From Euryarchaeota archaeon (lineage in GTDB: Archaea; Thermoplasmatota; SW-10-69-26; JACQPN01), in contig JACQPN010000025.1 in NCBI GenBank assembly GCA_016207515.1, positions 282,006-346,005 on the forward strand: 64,000 nt of DNA, given 5' to 3'. Positions 25,949-35,470 of this stretch are shown here, one piece after another. The first letter of the stretch is position 1; every line of letters starts with the position of its first letter. The notes below the pieces were generated by a model. That model ran no database searches and was not told where the DNA came from. It saw only the letters and a program-made list of their open reading frames with translations. The translations under genes and the position numbers were made by a program.

Positions 25949-27292
25949 TCACACGATGAACAGGCGCTCTACAACCATCATGACGTAAAGGGCCGTCAGG
26001 TATAGGATCGAGAAGTGAAACAGCCTTTTCGCGGACTTGATCGACTTCTCGCGCGCCGCGAGGATGGTCAAATACAAGAAGAGGACGCCGAGGATAAGCG
26101 CGGAGGCGAGGTAGACCTCGCGGAGTACCCCAAGAGGATAATAGAAGAGGATCGACGCGACGAGGAGGACGACGGAATAGGCGACCATCTGTTTCCTGGT
26201 CGCGTCGTCGCCGACGACGTTTGGCATCATCGGGATGTTCGCCCTGGCGTAGTCTTCCTTGTACACTATGGCTAGGGCCCAGAAATGTGGAGGCGTCCAC
26301 AAGAAGACGAGAAAGCCGAGAAGCACTGCGGCCCACGAGAGCTCCCCCGTCGCGCCCGCCCAGCCGACGAGCGCCGGAAACATGCCGGCAGCCCCCCCGA
26401 TGACTATGTTCTGCGGGGTGCGGCGCTTGAGGGCCAGCGTGTATATCACCACGTAGAAAAGCAACCCTCCGACGGCGAGTGCCGCCGAGAGGACGTTCAC
26501 GTACGCAACAAGGATGATGACGGCGGCGGAGGCGAGGATCAGACTGAATAGCAGTGCCCGGCCCCGGTCGACGCGACCGGCCGGTAGCGGCCGCCCCATT
26601 GTGCGGTGCATCCGGCTGTCGACGTCCACTTCGAAGTAATTGTTCAGGGCGTTCGCCGACGCGGCCGCAAGGGTGCCGCCGAGCAACGTGTAGAACATGT
26701 TGTCAAGGGTGAGGCTTCGGCCGGCGGCGACAATCATGCTCGCGAGTGCTGCGAGGACGAGAAGGAACAGGATGCGGGGCTTTGCAAGAAGCCAATAATC
26801 CTTCCATGTTTCGCGCGTCTCACCGAAACCGGCCGGCTCTGGTGTCCGCATGCGGGCGTCGGTTCCATTTCCGGCGAACGCGAGCGCCGTGAGAGCCGTG
26901 AGGCTTCCAAAAAACAACGAACCGATGGCAAGGTGAAGGACTACGAGGTCGGGGATGCCCGGGTTACGCACGCGGAGCCCGCCGAGGATAATCTGCATCG
27001 GGACCAATACGAGCGCCACGCGCGAAAGCCACACGATCGAGCGCGGCTGCCTTGGAGACTGGTGGGCGACTATCGCGAGCGCCAGGACCGCGAAACCCGC
27101 CACCGAAGCGACGAGCCGGTGACTGTATTCGATGAGGACGGGGGTCGTGAATTCAGGGACTATGCGTCCGTGGCAAGTGGGCCAGTCGGGGCAAGCGTCG
27201 CCGGAACCCGTGGCCGTCACGTAGCCGCCGACCACGATGAGGAGGAGCACGATCAAGGTGGTCGCGAGGGAGACCTTCTGGAGCCGGTTCAT
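25949..27292 (-). CDS. ctaAB: Fused heme A synthase (CtaA-like) and heme O synthase (CtaB)
   Basis: 447 residues. Residues 1-150 form a half-length CtaA: four membrane segments with DACPDWPTCHGRIVPEF (Cys pair and the following conserved residues) and His in IEYSHRLVASVAG and VVLHLAIGS. Residues about 165-447 are CtaB (protoheme farnesyltransferase, UbiA family): NALNNYFEVDVDSRMHRTMGRPLPAGR is the first Asp-rich motif and the second region has YTLALKRRTPQNIVIGG. CtaB makes heme O from heme B and CtaA oxidises it to heme A, so one polypeptide holds consecutive steps. It lies 40 bases behind coxA on the same strand, supplying its cofactor. Confidence 0.92.
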   Translation of the reverse strand: MNRLQKVSLATTLIVLLLIVVGGYVTATGSGDACPDWPTCHGRIVPEFTTPVLIEYSHRLVASVAGFAVLALAIVAHQSPRQPRSIVWLSRVALVLVPMQIILGGLRVRNPGIPDLVVLHLAIGSLFFGSLTALTALAFAGNGTDARMRTPEPAGFGETRETWKDYWLLAKPRILFLLVLAALASMIVAAGRSLTLDNMFYTLLGGTLAAASANALNNYFEVDVDSRMHRTMGRPLPAGRVDRGRALLFSLILASAAVIILVAYVNVLSAALAVGGLLFYVVIYTLALKRRTPQNIVIGGAAGMFPALVGWAGATGELSWAAVLLGFLVFLWTPPHFWALAIVYKEDYARANIPMMPNVVGDDATRKQMVAYSVVLLVASILFYYPLGVLREVYLASALILGVLFLYLTILAAREKSIKSAKRLFHFSILYLTALYVMMVVERLFIV

Positions 27293-27332
27293 CTCACGGC
27301 TTCCCGGGCACGGATCGCTTTCCCGTCAAGGC

Positions 27333-29048
27333 TCATTTCCCGGCGCCCCAATCGCTGGCGCGCGCAGGCTCGGGCACGAGGACCACTTCGCCGGGGGCGC
27401 CCGCCGCAGCCAAGGGCCCGGGTGAAGTGGGGGCGCTGGAGGGCGGGCCCGTCGGGGCTCGGTAGGGGGCCATGGCCGATTCCCACTCGGCTCCGCGGTC
27501 GATGTCCCACGGGACGGAGTCGACCTTTGGCCCGTTCTTCATGCTCCAAAGCATGTTGGTGAAGAAGAGCAGCATCGCCGCGCCGATGGTGAAAGCGCCG
27601 AGGGAGGCGAGGAAGTTCATCCACCCGTACTGCTCGCCGTAGTCGTAGACGCGCCGGGGCATGCCGTCGGTGCCCATGACGTGCATCACGAGGAAGGTCG
27701 CGTTGAGGCCGATGAACATCAGGACGAAGTGGACCTTGCCCCAGAACTCGTTGTACATGCGCCCCGTCATCCGGGGGAACCAGTAGTATATCCCCGCCAT
27801 GACGCCCATGACGGTGCCGGCGAAGAGCACGTAGTGGATATGCGCGACGACCCAATAGGTGTCCGTCAAAGCGTAATCCACGGGGATCGAGGCGAGGAAG
27901 ACGCCGTCGAGGCCGCCGATGGTGAAGAGGGCCACGAACCCGAGCGCGAAGAGCATCGGGGTCCGAAGCAGTATCTTCCCGCCGTGGACGGTCGCGATCC
28001 AATTGAAGATCTTGACGCCCGTAGGGACGCCGATGATCATCGTGTTGATCATGAAGACCGTGCGCACGCGCGGGTCGATGCCGGTGACGAACATGTGGTG
28101 CGCCCAGACGGTGAAGCCGAGGAACCCTATCGCGATAGTGGAGTAGGCGATGGCCTTGTAACCGAAGATGGGGCGGCGCGAGAATTTCGGCAGCACCTCG
28201 GAGATAATGCCCATCGCGGGGAGGATCATGATGTAGACGGCCGGATGGCTGTAGAACCAGAAGAGGTTCTGCCAAAGGATCGGCCCGCCGAGGTCCGCGT
28301 TGAAGAAGTGCGTCCCGAAGTTACGATCCGCGTACAGCATCACGAGCGCGGTCCCAAGGACGGGTGTCGCAAGGAACGTGAGAAGCGCCGTGGTGAGCTG
28401 CGCCCAGACCATGAGCGGCATGTTCGTGAAAGTGACTCCCGGACCCCGCATGAAGAATATCGTGGCGATGAAATTGATGGCTCCAAGCGTCGAGGCCACA
28501 CCGATGAGCTGGAGCCCAAGGATCCACATGTCGATTCCGATGCCCTTGGTCATCATGGAGAGGGGCACGTAGCCCGTCCAGCCGAGGTCCGCGTAGTTCA
28601 CGTCCGGGAGGAAGGCACCCGCCCAGATGAGAAGCCCTGCCGGCGGGATGAGCCAGTACGAAAGCGCGTTGAGGCGCGGGAACGCCATGTCCTTCGCTTT
28701 GATCATCAAGGGGACGAAGTAGTTCCCGAAGCCCGCAAGCACGGGGATCGTCCACAGGAAGATCATGGTCGTCCCGTGCATGGAGAAGAACTGGTTGAAA
28801 GTCGAAGCCGTCATGACGCATCGGGGAACGTCGAGCGCGGGGTTACACGCGGGGCCGCCGTTCGGGAACATGAGTTCGAGGCGCATGAGAAGCGCCATGA
28901 TGCCGCCGAGGACGAAGAAGAAGAACGCCGTCCAGATGTACATGAGGCCGATGTCTTTATGGTCGGTCGTGAAGAGCCAACGCTTGATGCCCGTCGGCTT
29001 GTGGTGGGCTTCGGCGTGACCGTGTCCGGCTGACGGGCTTTCAGACAT
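27333..29048 (-). CDS. coxA: Heme-copper oxidase subunit I, A2-type
   Basis: About 571 residues and 12 membrane segments. It reduces O2 and pumps protons. Ligands visible: heme a His in FSMHGTTMIF; CuB His and cross-linked Tyr in YSHPAVY; CuB HH in VWAHHMF; heme a3 and heme a His in VVAHIHYV. The D-channel Glu of HPEVY is Ala and is preceded by Tyr-Ser, the YSHPxV pattern that defines A2-type oxidases. The tail is Pro/Ala-rich. I start at ATG 29048; an upstream in-frame start at 29084 adds 12 residues. It is divergent from coxB. Confidence 0.95.
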   Translation of the reverse strand: MSESPSAGHGHAEAHHKPTGIKRWLFTTDHKDIGLMYIWTAFFFFVLGGIMALLMRLELMFPNGGPACNPALDVPRCVMTASTFNQFFSMHGTTMIFLWTIPVLAGFGNYFVPLMIKAKDMAFPRLNALSYWLIPPAGLLIWAGAFLPDVNYADLGWTGYVPLSMMTKGIGIDMWILGLQLIGVASTLGAINFIATIFFMRGPGVTFTNMPLMVWAQLTTALLTFLATPVLGTALVMLYADRNFGTHFFNADLGGPILWQNLFWFYSHPAVYIMILPAMGIISEVLPKFSRRPIFGYKAIAYSTIAIGFLGFTVWAHHMFVTGIDPRVRTVFMINTMIIGVPTGVKIFNWIATVHGGKILLRTPMLFALGFVALFTIGGLDGVFLASIPVDYALTDTYWVVAHIHYVLFAGTVMGVMAGIYYWFPRMTGRMYNEFWGKVHFVLMFIGLNATFLVMHVMGTDGMPRRVYDYGEQYGWMNFLASLGAFTIGAAMLLFFTNMLWSMKNGPKVDSVPWDIDRGAEWESAMAPYRAPTGPPSSAPTSPGPLAAAGAPGEVVLVPEPARASDWGAGK

Positions 29049-29218
29049 TAGGCGACCTGCCGGGAAGATACTGGTAGAGCTCAAAAACGTTGCTCCTTAC
29101 GCGCACTCGGCCTTGGTCACGGGATCCGACGCCGATCGACGATTCGATGTATACGTACTTGTATGTATAGACCTGCGGCGTACCTGATCGCCGGATGCGA
29201 AAACCCACGTGTAAAGGA

Positions 29219-29227
29219 AGTATTAAG
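29219..29227 (+). promoter_or_regulatory. TATA box of coxB
   Basis: AGTATTAAG lies 32-40 bases upstream of ATG 29259, implying a very short leader. A second AT-rich palindromic stretch (about 29146-29170) is placed to serve coxA on the other strand. Confidence 0.5.
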
Positions 29228-29258
29228 TGACGAATCCTCATTGACGCGGCCGACCAGA

Positions 29259-30437
29259 ATGCGTTCCTCGCACCTCTTCATCGCCGTGGCGCTTTGCGCA
29301 CTCGCAGTCGCAGGCCCGGCGGCAGCGCAATCCTTGGAGGACCCCGGTTCATCGACGCAAGGCCGCATCGTCGCGCTCTACGAGCCGATCTATTGGATCG
29401 CCATCGCGATAGGCGTCGGCGTCGAGGGCGTCATCCTCTTCACGGTGCTCAAGTACGGCGATAAGGGGCCCGGAAAGCGGAGCGAAGAGGAGCGCGGCCA
29501 CACGAAACTCGAGATCATGTGGACGATCCCGCCGGCCTTGATCCTCCTGTGGGTGGGCATGGTCTCAGCCCAGACGCTTTTCGACATCGAGACGCCGCCG
29601 CAGGAGCCCGATTTCGAGATAACCGTCATCGGCCGCCAATGGTCGTGGGAATTCGTCTACCCCGACGGGACGTCGAGCCTCGACGACCCCGCGTTCGCGA
29701 CCGCGGTGCTCCCGAACGACCAGTACGTGATGAGGGTCGAGGCGGGAAAACTCGTTCTTCTCAACGTGACCACGACCGACGTCATCCACAGCTTCAACAT
29801 CCCGGGCCTCGGAGTGAAGCTCGACTCCGTCCCGGGCCAGACGAACAAGTTCTGGTTCAGGGCCGACAACGCCGGCGAGTACTACGTCCAATGCACGGAG
29901 TACTGCGGGACCGGGCACGCCTTCATGCGCGGCAAGGTCGTCGTCTTCGCGCCAGGGACACAGGATAAGCCGTTCGGCTTCGCCGCGAAAGGCGTAGACG
30001 ACCAACCGGGTGGCCCCGATTACCGCGTCGTGGACGTGAAGCTTGTCGAGAATGGGGACGGTTCGCTCGGCATCTCGCCCGCCGACCTCAAGTTCGCAAA
30101 GGACGAGAAGGTCGCTCTGAAGGTGGAGAACGCTGGTGACGGCTTCCATAATTTCAAGGTCGACCCGCCGTACAACCTCTTCATCACCTCGGTGCCGTCG
30201 GGCACCACCAAGTTCATGAATTTCACGGCCGAAAAGGACGCGACGCTGGCCTACTACTGCGCGGTCCCGGGCCACCGAGAGCTAGGGATGAAGGGCACGA
30301 TGGTCGCGGGCACCGGACAATCGTCCGGCGGTGGCGGCGCGGCCGGCATCGAAGGAGCCGCCCTCATCCCAGGCTTCGAGCCCTCGCTCTTCCTTGCCGC
30401 CGTCGGCGCGGTCGCACTCGTTCGGAGGAGAGCCTGA
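29259..30437 (+). CDS. coxB: Heme-copper oxidase subunit II fused to a second blue-copper domain
   Basis: 392 residues. After a signal peptide (LFIAVALCALAVAGPAAAQ) there are two membrane helices (about 35-110). The CuA domain is complete: His in DVIHSFNIPGL, then CTEYCGTGHAFM. Residues about 255-355 form a second cupredoxin with its own type 1 copper ligands: His in GFHNF and C-x4-H-x4-M in YYCAVPGHRELGM. This could pass electrons to CuA directly. The C-terminus, PGFEPSLFLAAVGAVALVRRRA, resembles a PGF-CTERM archaeosortase signal. Start ATG 29259 is chosen because the signal peptide and TATA box fit. The stop overlaps the coxC start. Confidence 0.93.
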   Translation: MRSSHLFIAVALCALAVAGPAAAQSLEDPGSSTQGRIVALYEPIYWIAIAIGVGVEGVILFTVLKYGDKGPGKRSEEERGHTKLEIMWTIPPALILLWVGMVSAQTLFDIETPPQEPDFEITVIGRQWSWEFVYPDGTSSLDDPAFATAVLPNDQYVMRVEAGKLVLLNVTTTDVIHSFNIPGLGVKLDSVPGQTNKFWFRADNAGEYYVQCTEYCGTGHAFMRGKVVVFAPGTQDKPFGFAAKGVDDQPGGPDYRVVDVKLVENGDGSLGISPADLKFAKDEKVALKVENAGDGFHNFKVDPPYNLFITSVPSGTTKFMNFTAEKDATLAYYCAVPGHRELGMKGTMVAGTGQSSGGGGAAGIEGAALIPGFEPSLFLAAVGAVALVRRRA

Positions 30438-31231
30438 TGTCAAGCGACGCCGCGGCGACGAAGGACGAGTACCATCTCCCGCACGGGAGCGTATGGCCCC
30501 CCGTCCTCGGCCTTGGCGTCTTGTTCCTCTACTTCGGCCTCGCGATGTCGCGCTACGCCCAGTTCGAGACGGCGGGCTTTGCGTCGCTCGGCCTCGGTTT
30601 GATCGTGATCGCGATCGGCCTCGTCGGGTGGATCAACGAGGACAGTAAGTGGTGGCACGGCTTCACTTCGACCGGCGCCGGGAACGGCTGGTGGGGCATC
30701 ATCCTCTTCCTTGGAACCGAGATCATGCTCTTCGGCGCGTTGTTCGCGACGTTCTTCAACGGCCGCGGCCACGCGGCGTTCTGGGGCCCGCCCGAAGGCG
30801 TCGAGCTGCCTGTGGGGCCGACGACCATCAACACGCTCATCCTCATCTCGTCCGGGGTGACCGTGCATCTTGCCCAGGGCGCCTTGGCGAAGGGCAACAT
30901 GAAGACCTACAAGCGAGCACTCTTGGCGACGATAATCCTTGGCGCGATCTTCCTCGCGGGCCAGGTGAACGAGTACGTGGAACTGTTCCAGGAGGGAATG
31001 ACGCCCGGCACGGGCATGTACGCGTCCACGTTCTTCGCTCTCACCGGAACCCACGGACTCCACGTCTTCGGCGGCATCATTGCACTCACGATGGTCTACG
31101 TAAGGACCACCGTGAAAGGCGATTTCACGCAAAAGCGCCACGAAGGCGCGGAGATGGCCGCGATCTACTGGCACTTCGTCGACGTCGTGTGGGTCGTACT
31201 ATTCGCCGTCGTCTACCTGGGCGCCGTGTAG
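30437..31231 (+). CDS. coxC: Heme-copper oxidase subunit III
   Basis: 264 residues with seven membrane segments. Family marks are the conserved Glu in FLGTEIMLFGALFATFF, TGTHGLHVFGG and YWHFVDVVWVVLFAVVYL. It stabilises proton uptake through subunit I. Its ATG overlaps the coxB stop by one base, so translation is coupled. Confidence 0.93.
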   Translation: MSSDAAATKDEYHLPHGSVWPPVLGLGVLFLYFGLAMSRYAQFETAGFASLGLGLIVIAIGLVGWINEDSKWWHGFTSTGAGNGWWGIILFLGTEIMLFGALFATFFNGRGHAAFWGPPEGVELPVGPTTINTLILISSGVTVHLAQGALAKGNMKTYKRALLATIILGAIFLAGQVNEYVELFQEGMTPGTGMYASTFFALTGTHGLHVFGGIIALTMVYVRTTVKGDFTQKRHEGAEMAAIYWHFVDVVWVVLFAVVYLGAV

Positions 31232-31314
31232 GCGCGAGCTCCCGGGGCCGGTCGAGAAAGGCGTTCGCGCTCATTGCAGGAAAGCGCGCCTTCCCCGGAA
31301 GGCATTCTTCGTCG

Positions 31315-32238
31315 TCAATCCTGCTTTTTCTTCCCCTTCCTGAATACCAATGGATAGGACGCCAAGTAAAGCGCGACGACGATCAAAAGCCCGAGCGGCG
31401 ACAAAACGATGGCGAGGATCGAATCTAGGGGCGTTTGACCCGGCGCCAAAGCGACCTCGGCGTCGAGGCTCTCGACGGTGATCGACGGATAGATGAGCGC
31501 GCTTTCCACGGAAGTGAAACGATCGATTCTCGCTTCGACGCTCTCCACGAAAATGTAGTAGCGACCCGATTCGTGCGCGTCGAACGACAACCGGTGGAAC
31601 GCGACCGAGGGCGCCGATGTGGCGATCACGTCGTAGTCGATCGGCCATTGGGCGGTGTCGTTTCTCAAAGTCGCGGCCGCGAGCGTCACTTTCTGCGCAG
31701 GCGGCTCCGTGAGGTTGAAGAACACCTTGTAACCGGGCTCTACGTCCACGTTGAAGATGACGATCGCGTGGTCGAGCGGCACACCAGTCTCGTTCGCGGG
31801 CGGGAGGAGCTTGCCGATGCAGTTACACGATTGATCGTAGAAGAAGACGTACGAGGCATTGTCGGATGACGACGGGTTCGAGACGCGCAGAGTGTAGTTT
31901 CCGGTCTCGGGGATGAGCCGCATCAGGTGGTTCGGTTCGCCGGGGCGCACGCTCCATTGTGACTGCGTCCGGTTGTCCAGTTCGAGGAACACCTGCAGCG
32001 GCTCCGTCCCAATGGTCTGGTAGAAGTTCACGATGAACACCCAGCCCGCCTGGAGCGGGCCTTCGCTGAAGCGGAGCTCATGGACGTCGCCTTCGCCGGG
32101 GGCGAGTCGGCCGCTGTCGGGGATCGCATGGTCCAATCCATCGACGTGCGCGGCGACCGTCGCCAGTTGTCCAGCGAGGGCCAGCAACGCGATGATCACG
32201 ATGCGGAAACGGAGCACGGGGCGACCCAATGGGAGCAT
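31315..32238 (-). CDS. Secreted, C-terminally anchored protein of unknown function
   Basis: 307 residues from ATG 32238 (GTG 32268 also possible). A signal peptide (RIVIIALLALAGQLATVAA) and a single C-terminal membrane helix (ILAIVLSPLGLLIVVALYLASYPLVF) with a Lys-rich tail (RKGKKKQD) frame a beta-rich external domain. A vicinal Cys motif (SCNC) is present. Segments such as ETGNYTLRVSNPSSSD and ESGRYYIFVES resemble pre-peptidase C-terminal-like beta sandwiches. It converges with coxC; whether it works with the oxidase is unknown. Confidence 0.65.
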   Translation of the reverse strand: MLPLGRPVLRFRIVIIALLALAGQLATVAAHVDGLDHAIPDSGRLAPGEGDVHELRFSEGPLQAGWVFIVNFYQTIGTEPLQVFLELDNRTQSQWSVRPGEPNHLMRLIPETGNYTLRVSNPSSSDNASYVFFYDQSCNCIGKLLPPANETGVPLDHAIVIFNVDVEPGYKVFFNLTEPPAQKVTLAAATLRNDTAQWPIDYDVIATSAPSVAFHRLSFDAHESGRYYIFVESVEARIDRFTSVESALIYPSITVESLDAEVALAPGQTPLDSILAIVLSPLGLLIVVALYLASYPLVFRKGKKKQD

Positions 32239-32628
32239 CGTTGATGAAGGTTCGCCGACGCCTCGCACTCAATTGAACATCGCCGGGACGTCGCGACACT
32301 TCCGCTCATCTTCCAAGTCGATTTCGCAAACTATTTGAATCGCGCCAGAGTACGCTAAATCGGGATAGGGATGCACAAGCCTCGGCTACCGTTGCCAATA
32401 CCGCGGGAACTACAGGAGTACTGGGACCGGCGTCTGTTCGAGAAGAAGGAGAAAGACAATAATTAGTGGACGCGTCAAAATGCGCCGCTGCGTTTTCCCC
32501 TTGAGCCGCCCTTTCTTGAAACGTGTTCCCCCTTTCAATCTCGTTGATCACGTTCCTGCCGCCCCGTGATGCCGCTCACCACGGGGAGAGGGACGCGTAT
32601 TAATCCCGACGCGCAATAGTCGGACACC
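32239..32628. other. Intergenic gap with the MATE promoter
   Basis: I see no gene. GTATTAATC at about 32597-32605 is a TATA box 24-32 bases before TTG 32629, so the MATE message is probably leaderless. AT-rich patches around 32330-32470 may hold the promoter for the minus-strand gene ending at 31315. Confidence 0.5.
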
Positions 32629-34035
32629 TTGGTCTCGATCCCACGGCTCCCGGTCGGCGACATCACGACCAGCGCGCTTGAGGAAGTCTGGCGCCGCGTC
32701 GTCAACCCCGACCTTCCGCGTTGGCGCCGCATCCTCACCATCGCGTGGCCGGTGGTCGTCACGAATTTCCTCCAATCCTTGGCGCTGACCGTCGACCTCA
32801 TCTTCGTCGGAAGCCTCGGCCCCGAGGCGCTTGCCGCCGCCGGCCTCGCGACGCAAGTGTTTCTCCTCGCGATGGCGGTAGGCGCCGGCCTCGCGGCGGC
32901 CGCGACGGCCCTCGTCGCACGGGCATACGGTGCCGGCGACACCGCGCTCGCGAACAGGGCCGCCACGACGGCGATGCTCCTCGGCGCTGGGCTGGGTCTC
33001 GTCCTGGCCGTCCCCATGTGGCTCGGCGCCGGGACCATGATGGACCTTCTCGGCGCGGGAACCGACATCCGGCCCGGGGCGGCGCGTTTCCTCGAGATCC
33101 TCGCTTTGGGGCTTCCTGCGAATTTCCTAATGATAGCGGCGACGGGCGCTTTCCAAGGCGCCGCCGACACGAGGCCGACCCTATGGATCAACATCGGTGT
33201 AAACGTCGTGAACCTCGTCGCCGATTGGATATTGATTTTTGGAAACCTCGGCTCGCCCGCCCTCGGCCTCACGGGTGCTGCGCTTGCGACGATGCTTTCC
33301 TACACGGTTGGAGCGCTCTTTTTCCTCTACCTAATCTGGAAGGGAAGCCGACCGCTAAGGGTAGACATCTCGAAGCAGCCGACGGGCGACCCATTGGCCG
33401 TCCGCTTCATCCGCGTCGGGACACCGGCCGCCGCGGAGCAGCTTCTCCTCTCGCTTGGCTTCACGCTTTACCTCCTCCTCATCGTCCAATTCGGGACGCA
33501 AGCCCTTGCCGCCCACCTCATAGGGCTACGCATCCAATCCTTCGCTTTCATGCCGGGCTTCGGGTTCTCCGCCGCCGCGGCCGCCATGGTGGGCCAGGGG
33601 TTGGGACGAGGCGATCCCAAAGACGCGGAGGAAAGCGGCTGGGCCGCGGCCATGATGGCTCTCACGACGATGGTCGTCTTCGGCATCCCGCTCGTGCTCT
33701 TCTCCCGTGACCTCGCGGGACTGTTCACGACCGACACCGCCGCCTTGGGGCTAGGAAGCTTCTGGACGCAGGCGATCCTGGTAGCCCTCCCGGCGATCTC
33801 CCTCTACTTCGCAGCGTCCGGAGGGCTTCGTGGCGCGGGAGATACCAAGTTTCCCCTCGCCGTATCCTTCATCGGCCTGTTCGCCTTGAGGCTCCCAATC
33901 GCCTACCTCCTCGGCATCACGATGGGCTACGGGATATTCGGCGTCTGGGCCTCTTACATAATAGAGTACTACGCGAGAGCCCTGCTGACGCTTGCGAAGT
34001 TCAGGGGAGGGAAGTGGAAGGAAGCAGCTGTATAG
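32629..34035 (+). CDS. MATE-family multidrug/metabolite exporter
   Basis: 468 residues, 12 membrane segments in two homologous halves. Each half begins with the MATE pattern (IAWPVVVTNFLQSLALTVDLIFVGSLGPEALAAAGLA and VGTPAAAEQLLLSLGFTLYLLLIVQFGTQALAAHLIGLR). It exports cationic compounds coupled to Na+ or H+. TTG 32629 is the likely leaderless start. The last 96 bases (from GVWASYIIEYYARALLTLAKF) recur at 36119-36214. Confidence 0.9.
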   Translation: MVSIPRLPVGDITTSALEEVWRRVVNPDLPRWRRILTIAWPVVVTNFLQSLALTVDLIFVGSLGPEALAAAGLATQVFLLAMAVGAGLAAAATALVARAYGAGDTALANRAATTAMLLGAGLGLVLAVPMWLGAGTMMDLLGAGTDIRPGAARFLEILALGLPANFLMIAATGAFQGAADTRPTLWINIGVNVVNLVADWILIFGNLGSPALGLTGAALATMLSYTVGALFFLYLIWKGSRPLRVDISKQPTGDPLAVRFIRVGTPAAAEQLLLSLGFTLYLLLIVQFGTQALAAHLIGLRIQSFAFMPGFGFSAAAAAMVGQGLGRGDPKDAEESGWAAAMMALTTMVVFGIPLVLFSRDLAGLFTTDTAALGLGSFWTQAILVALPAISLYFAASGGLRGAGDTKFPLAVSFIGLFALRLPIAYLLGITMGYGIFGVWASYIIEYYARALLTLAKFRGGKWKEAAV

Positions 34036-34171
34036 CTAAGTCCGTGACATGAAGGTGCGATTCCTTGGACGTTTCTGTGCCCAAGGCCGGCATCGTCCGC
34101 GCCGCGCAGGAATGGGCCGCAAAGTATATGCAATCACAATCTCTCGAAGAGGTAAGGGAGGCGTCGGACCT

Positions 34172-35449
34172 TTGGGTTCCAAACACGAGGATCGAGACCG
34201 GCGTAAGCCGCGAAAACGAGCCGTTACCGCAATGCTCATGGCTGCGATTATGCTGCTTCCTTTGGCGGTCAAAGCAGACACGGCGGTTGTAACGCCCAGC
34301 GTCCTCCCAAGCGGTCGCCACGGCACCAGCGCGGCGTGGGATGGGAAGGACGCATACATTTTCGGCGGCCACGCTGCGGGGGGATCTCTTCTCAGCCAAA
34401 TAATTCGATACAATACGACGACCGGCGTCGTCACGACGATGGGCGCGACCTTGCCTGGTGGCAAGCATTACACGAGCGCGGCCGCCGGAAACTCGGCAAT
34501 CTACATTTTTGGAGGCCTAGACTCGGGCCTCGCAGCCGTGGATTCGATCACGCGATATGAACCGGCCACTGACACGGCGACTGTCATCGAGGCAAGGCTC
34601 CCAAGTCCAAGGGACCAAACCAGCGCCATCTGGGACGGCTCCATGTTCTATGTATTCGGCGGAAGAAACGCCACCGCTCAGAATCTGGACGACATCGTGC
34701 GCTTTGACCCGCTTACGAAGACTGTAACGGCGCTTAGCGTGGCCCTCCCTAGCGCGCGCCAAGCCACAAGCGCCGTTTGGGACGGGCAAAACGCGTACGT
34801 GTTCGGGGGAACAAGGGATGGCCTCGGCCCAACGGACGATGTCATCAGATTCAATCCGATCATCGGATCAACAACGCTTCTGTCAACGAAGCTCCCTGTC
34901 AGAATGGCGTTCAATAGCGCCGTTTGGGACGGCTCGAATGCCATTCTGTTTGGCGGCGACAGCTATTATCCGGCGCCCTCGATCGTGGACACAATAATAA
35001 AGTTCAACACTACGAGTGAAGCGACGACAACGGCTACCGTAGGTCTCCCATCGGCTCGAGATGACACGAGTGCAATCTGGGACGGAGCCAATGCCTATAT
35101 CTTTGGCGGGTCCGGTCAGACGTATTTGACCGAAATCGTCCGGTACAGTCAGTGTACCATTGAAAGACAAAATCACCTTTTTGTCGGGATGCTCGGCATA
35201 GCTGTGACGGACGTCAGTGCGAGTTGGGAAGACAACATTCCACGGGGATGCGCGGGAAATCCGTTTACGTTGACAACTGGCGACCCGGACTCGGACTTTG
35301 ACGTCTGCTGGTACGCTGGCAGCACACAACTCAGCCCATGTTACGAAACTGCTGGAAACGAGACCGGAACAATACCGGCTGGCTCAACGAGCGCCCGCAT
35401 TGCCTACTACTTCGGAACTGGCGCCAGTTATAGGTTAGAGGCGAACTGA
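34172..35449 (+). CDS. Secreted Kelch-repeat protein
   Basis: About 425 residues. I start at TTG 34172, with GGGAGG ten bases upstream; this gives an Arg/Lys-rich n-region followed by a hydrophobic core (AMLMAAIMLLPLAVKA). ATG 34112 and 34049 are alternatives. Six Kelch blades (SAVWDGxNAYVFGG, RFDP) closely resemble those in the 281-4933 protein and form one beta-propeller. A short Cys-bearing C-terminal domain follows (about 330-425). It has no anchor, so it is probably released or bound to another surface protein. It lies in the interval bracketed by two MATE 3' ends, and the DNA is visibly more AT-rich than neighbouring genes. Confidence 0.75.
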   Translation: MGSKHEDRDRRKPRKRAVTAMLMAAIMLLPLAVKADTAVVTPSVLPSGRHGTSAAWDGKDAYIFGGHAAGGSLLSQIIRYNTTTGVVTTMGATLPGGKHYTSAAAGNSAIYIFGGLDSGLAAVDSITRYEPATDTATVIEARLPSPRDQTSAIWDGSMFYVFGGRNATAQNLDDIVRFDPLTKTVTALSVALPSARQATSAVWDGQNAYVFGGTRDGLGPTDDVIRFNPIIGSTTLLSTKLPVRMAFNSAVWDGSNAILFGGDSYYPAPSIVDTIIKFNTTSEATTTATVGLPSARDDTSAIWDGANAYIFGGSGQTYLTEIVRYSQCTIERQNHLFVGMLGIAVTDVSASWEDNIPRGCAGNPFTLTTGDPDSDFDVCWYAGSTQLSPCYETAGNETGTIPAGSTSARIAYYFGTGASYRLEAN

Positions 35450-35470
35450 CCGCAACCAGGTTGATGGCCT

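Noticed and set aside
27681..29033. 450-codon plus-strand open frame opposite coxA
   Set aside because: Composition is His/Asp/Glu/Arg-rich as expected from the antisense of membrane-protein codons; coxA is certain here.
32340..32560. Additional small gene before the MATE transporter
   Set aside because: No open frame with a start signal and coding-like composition; only short frames occur.
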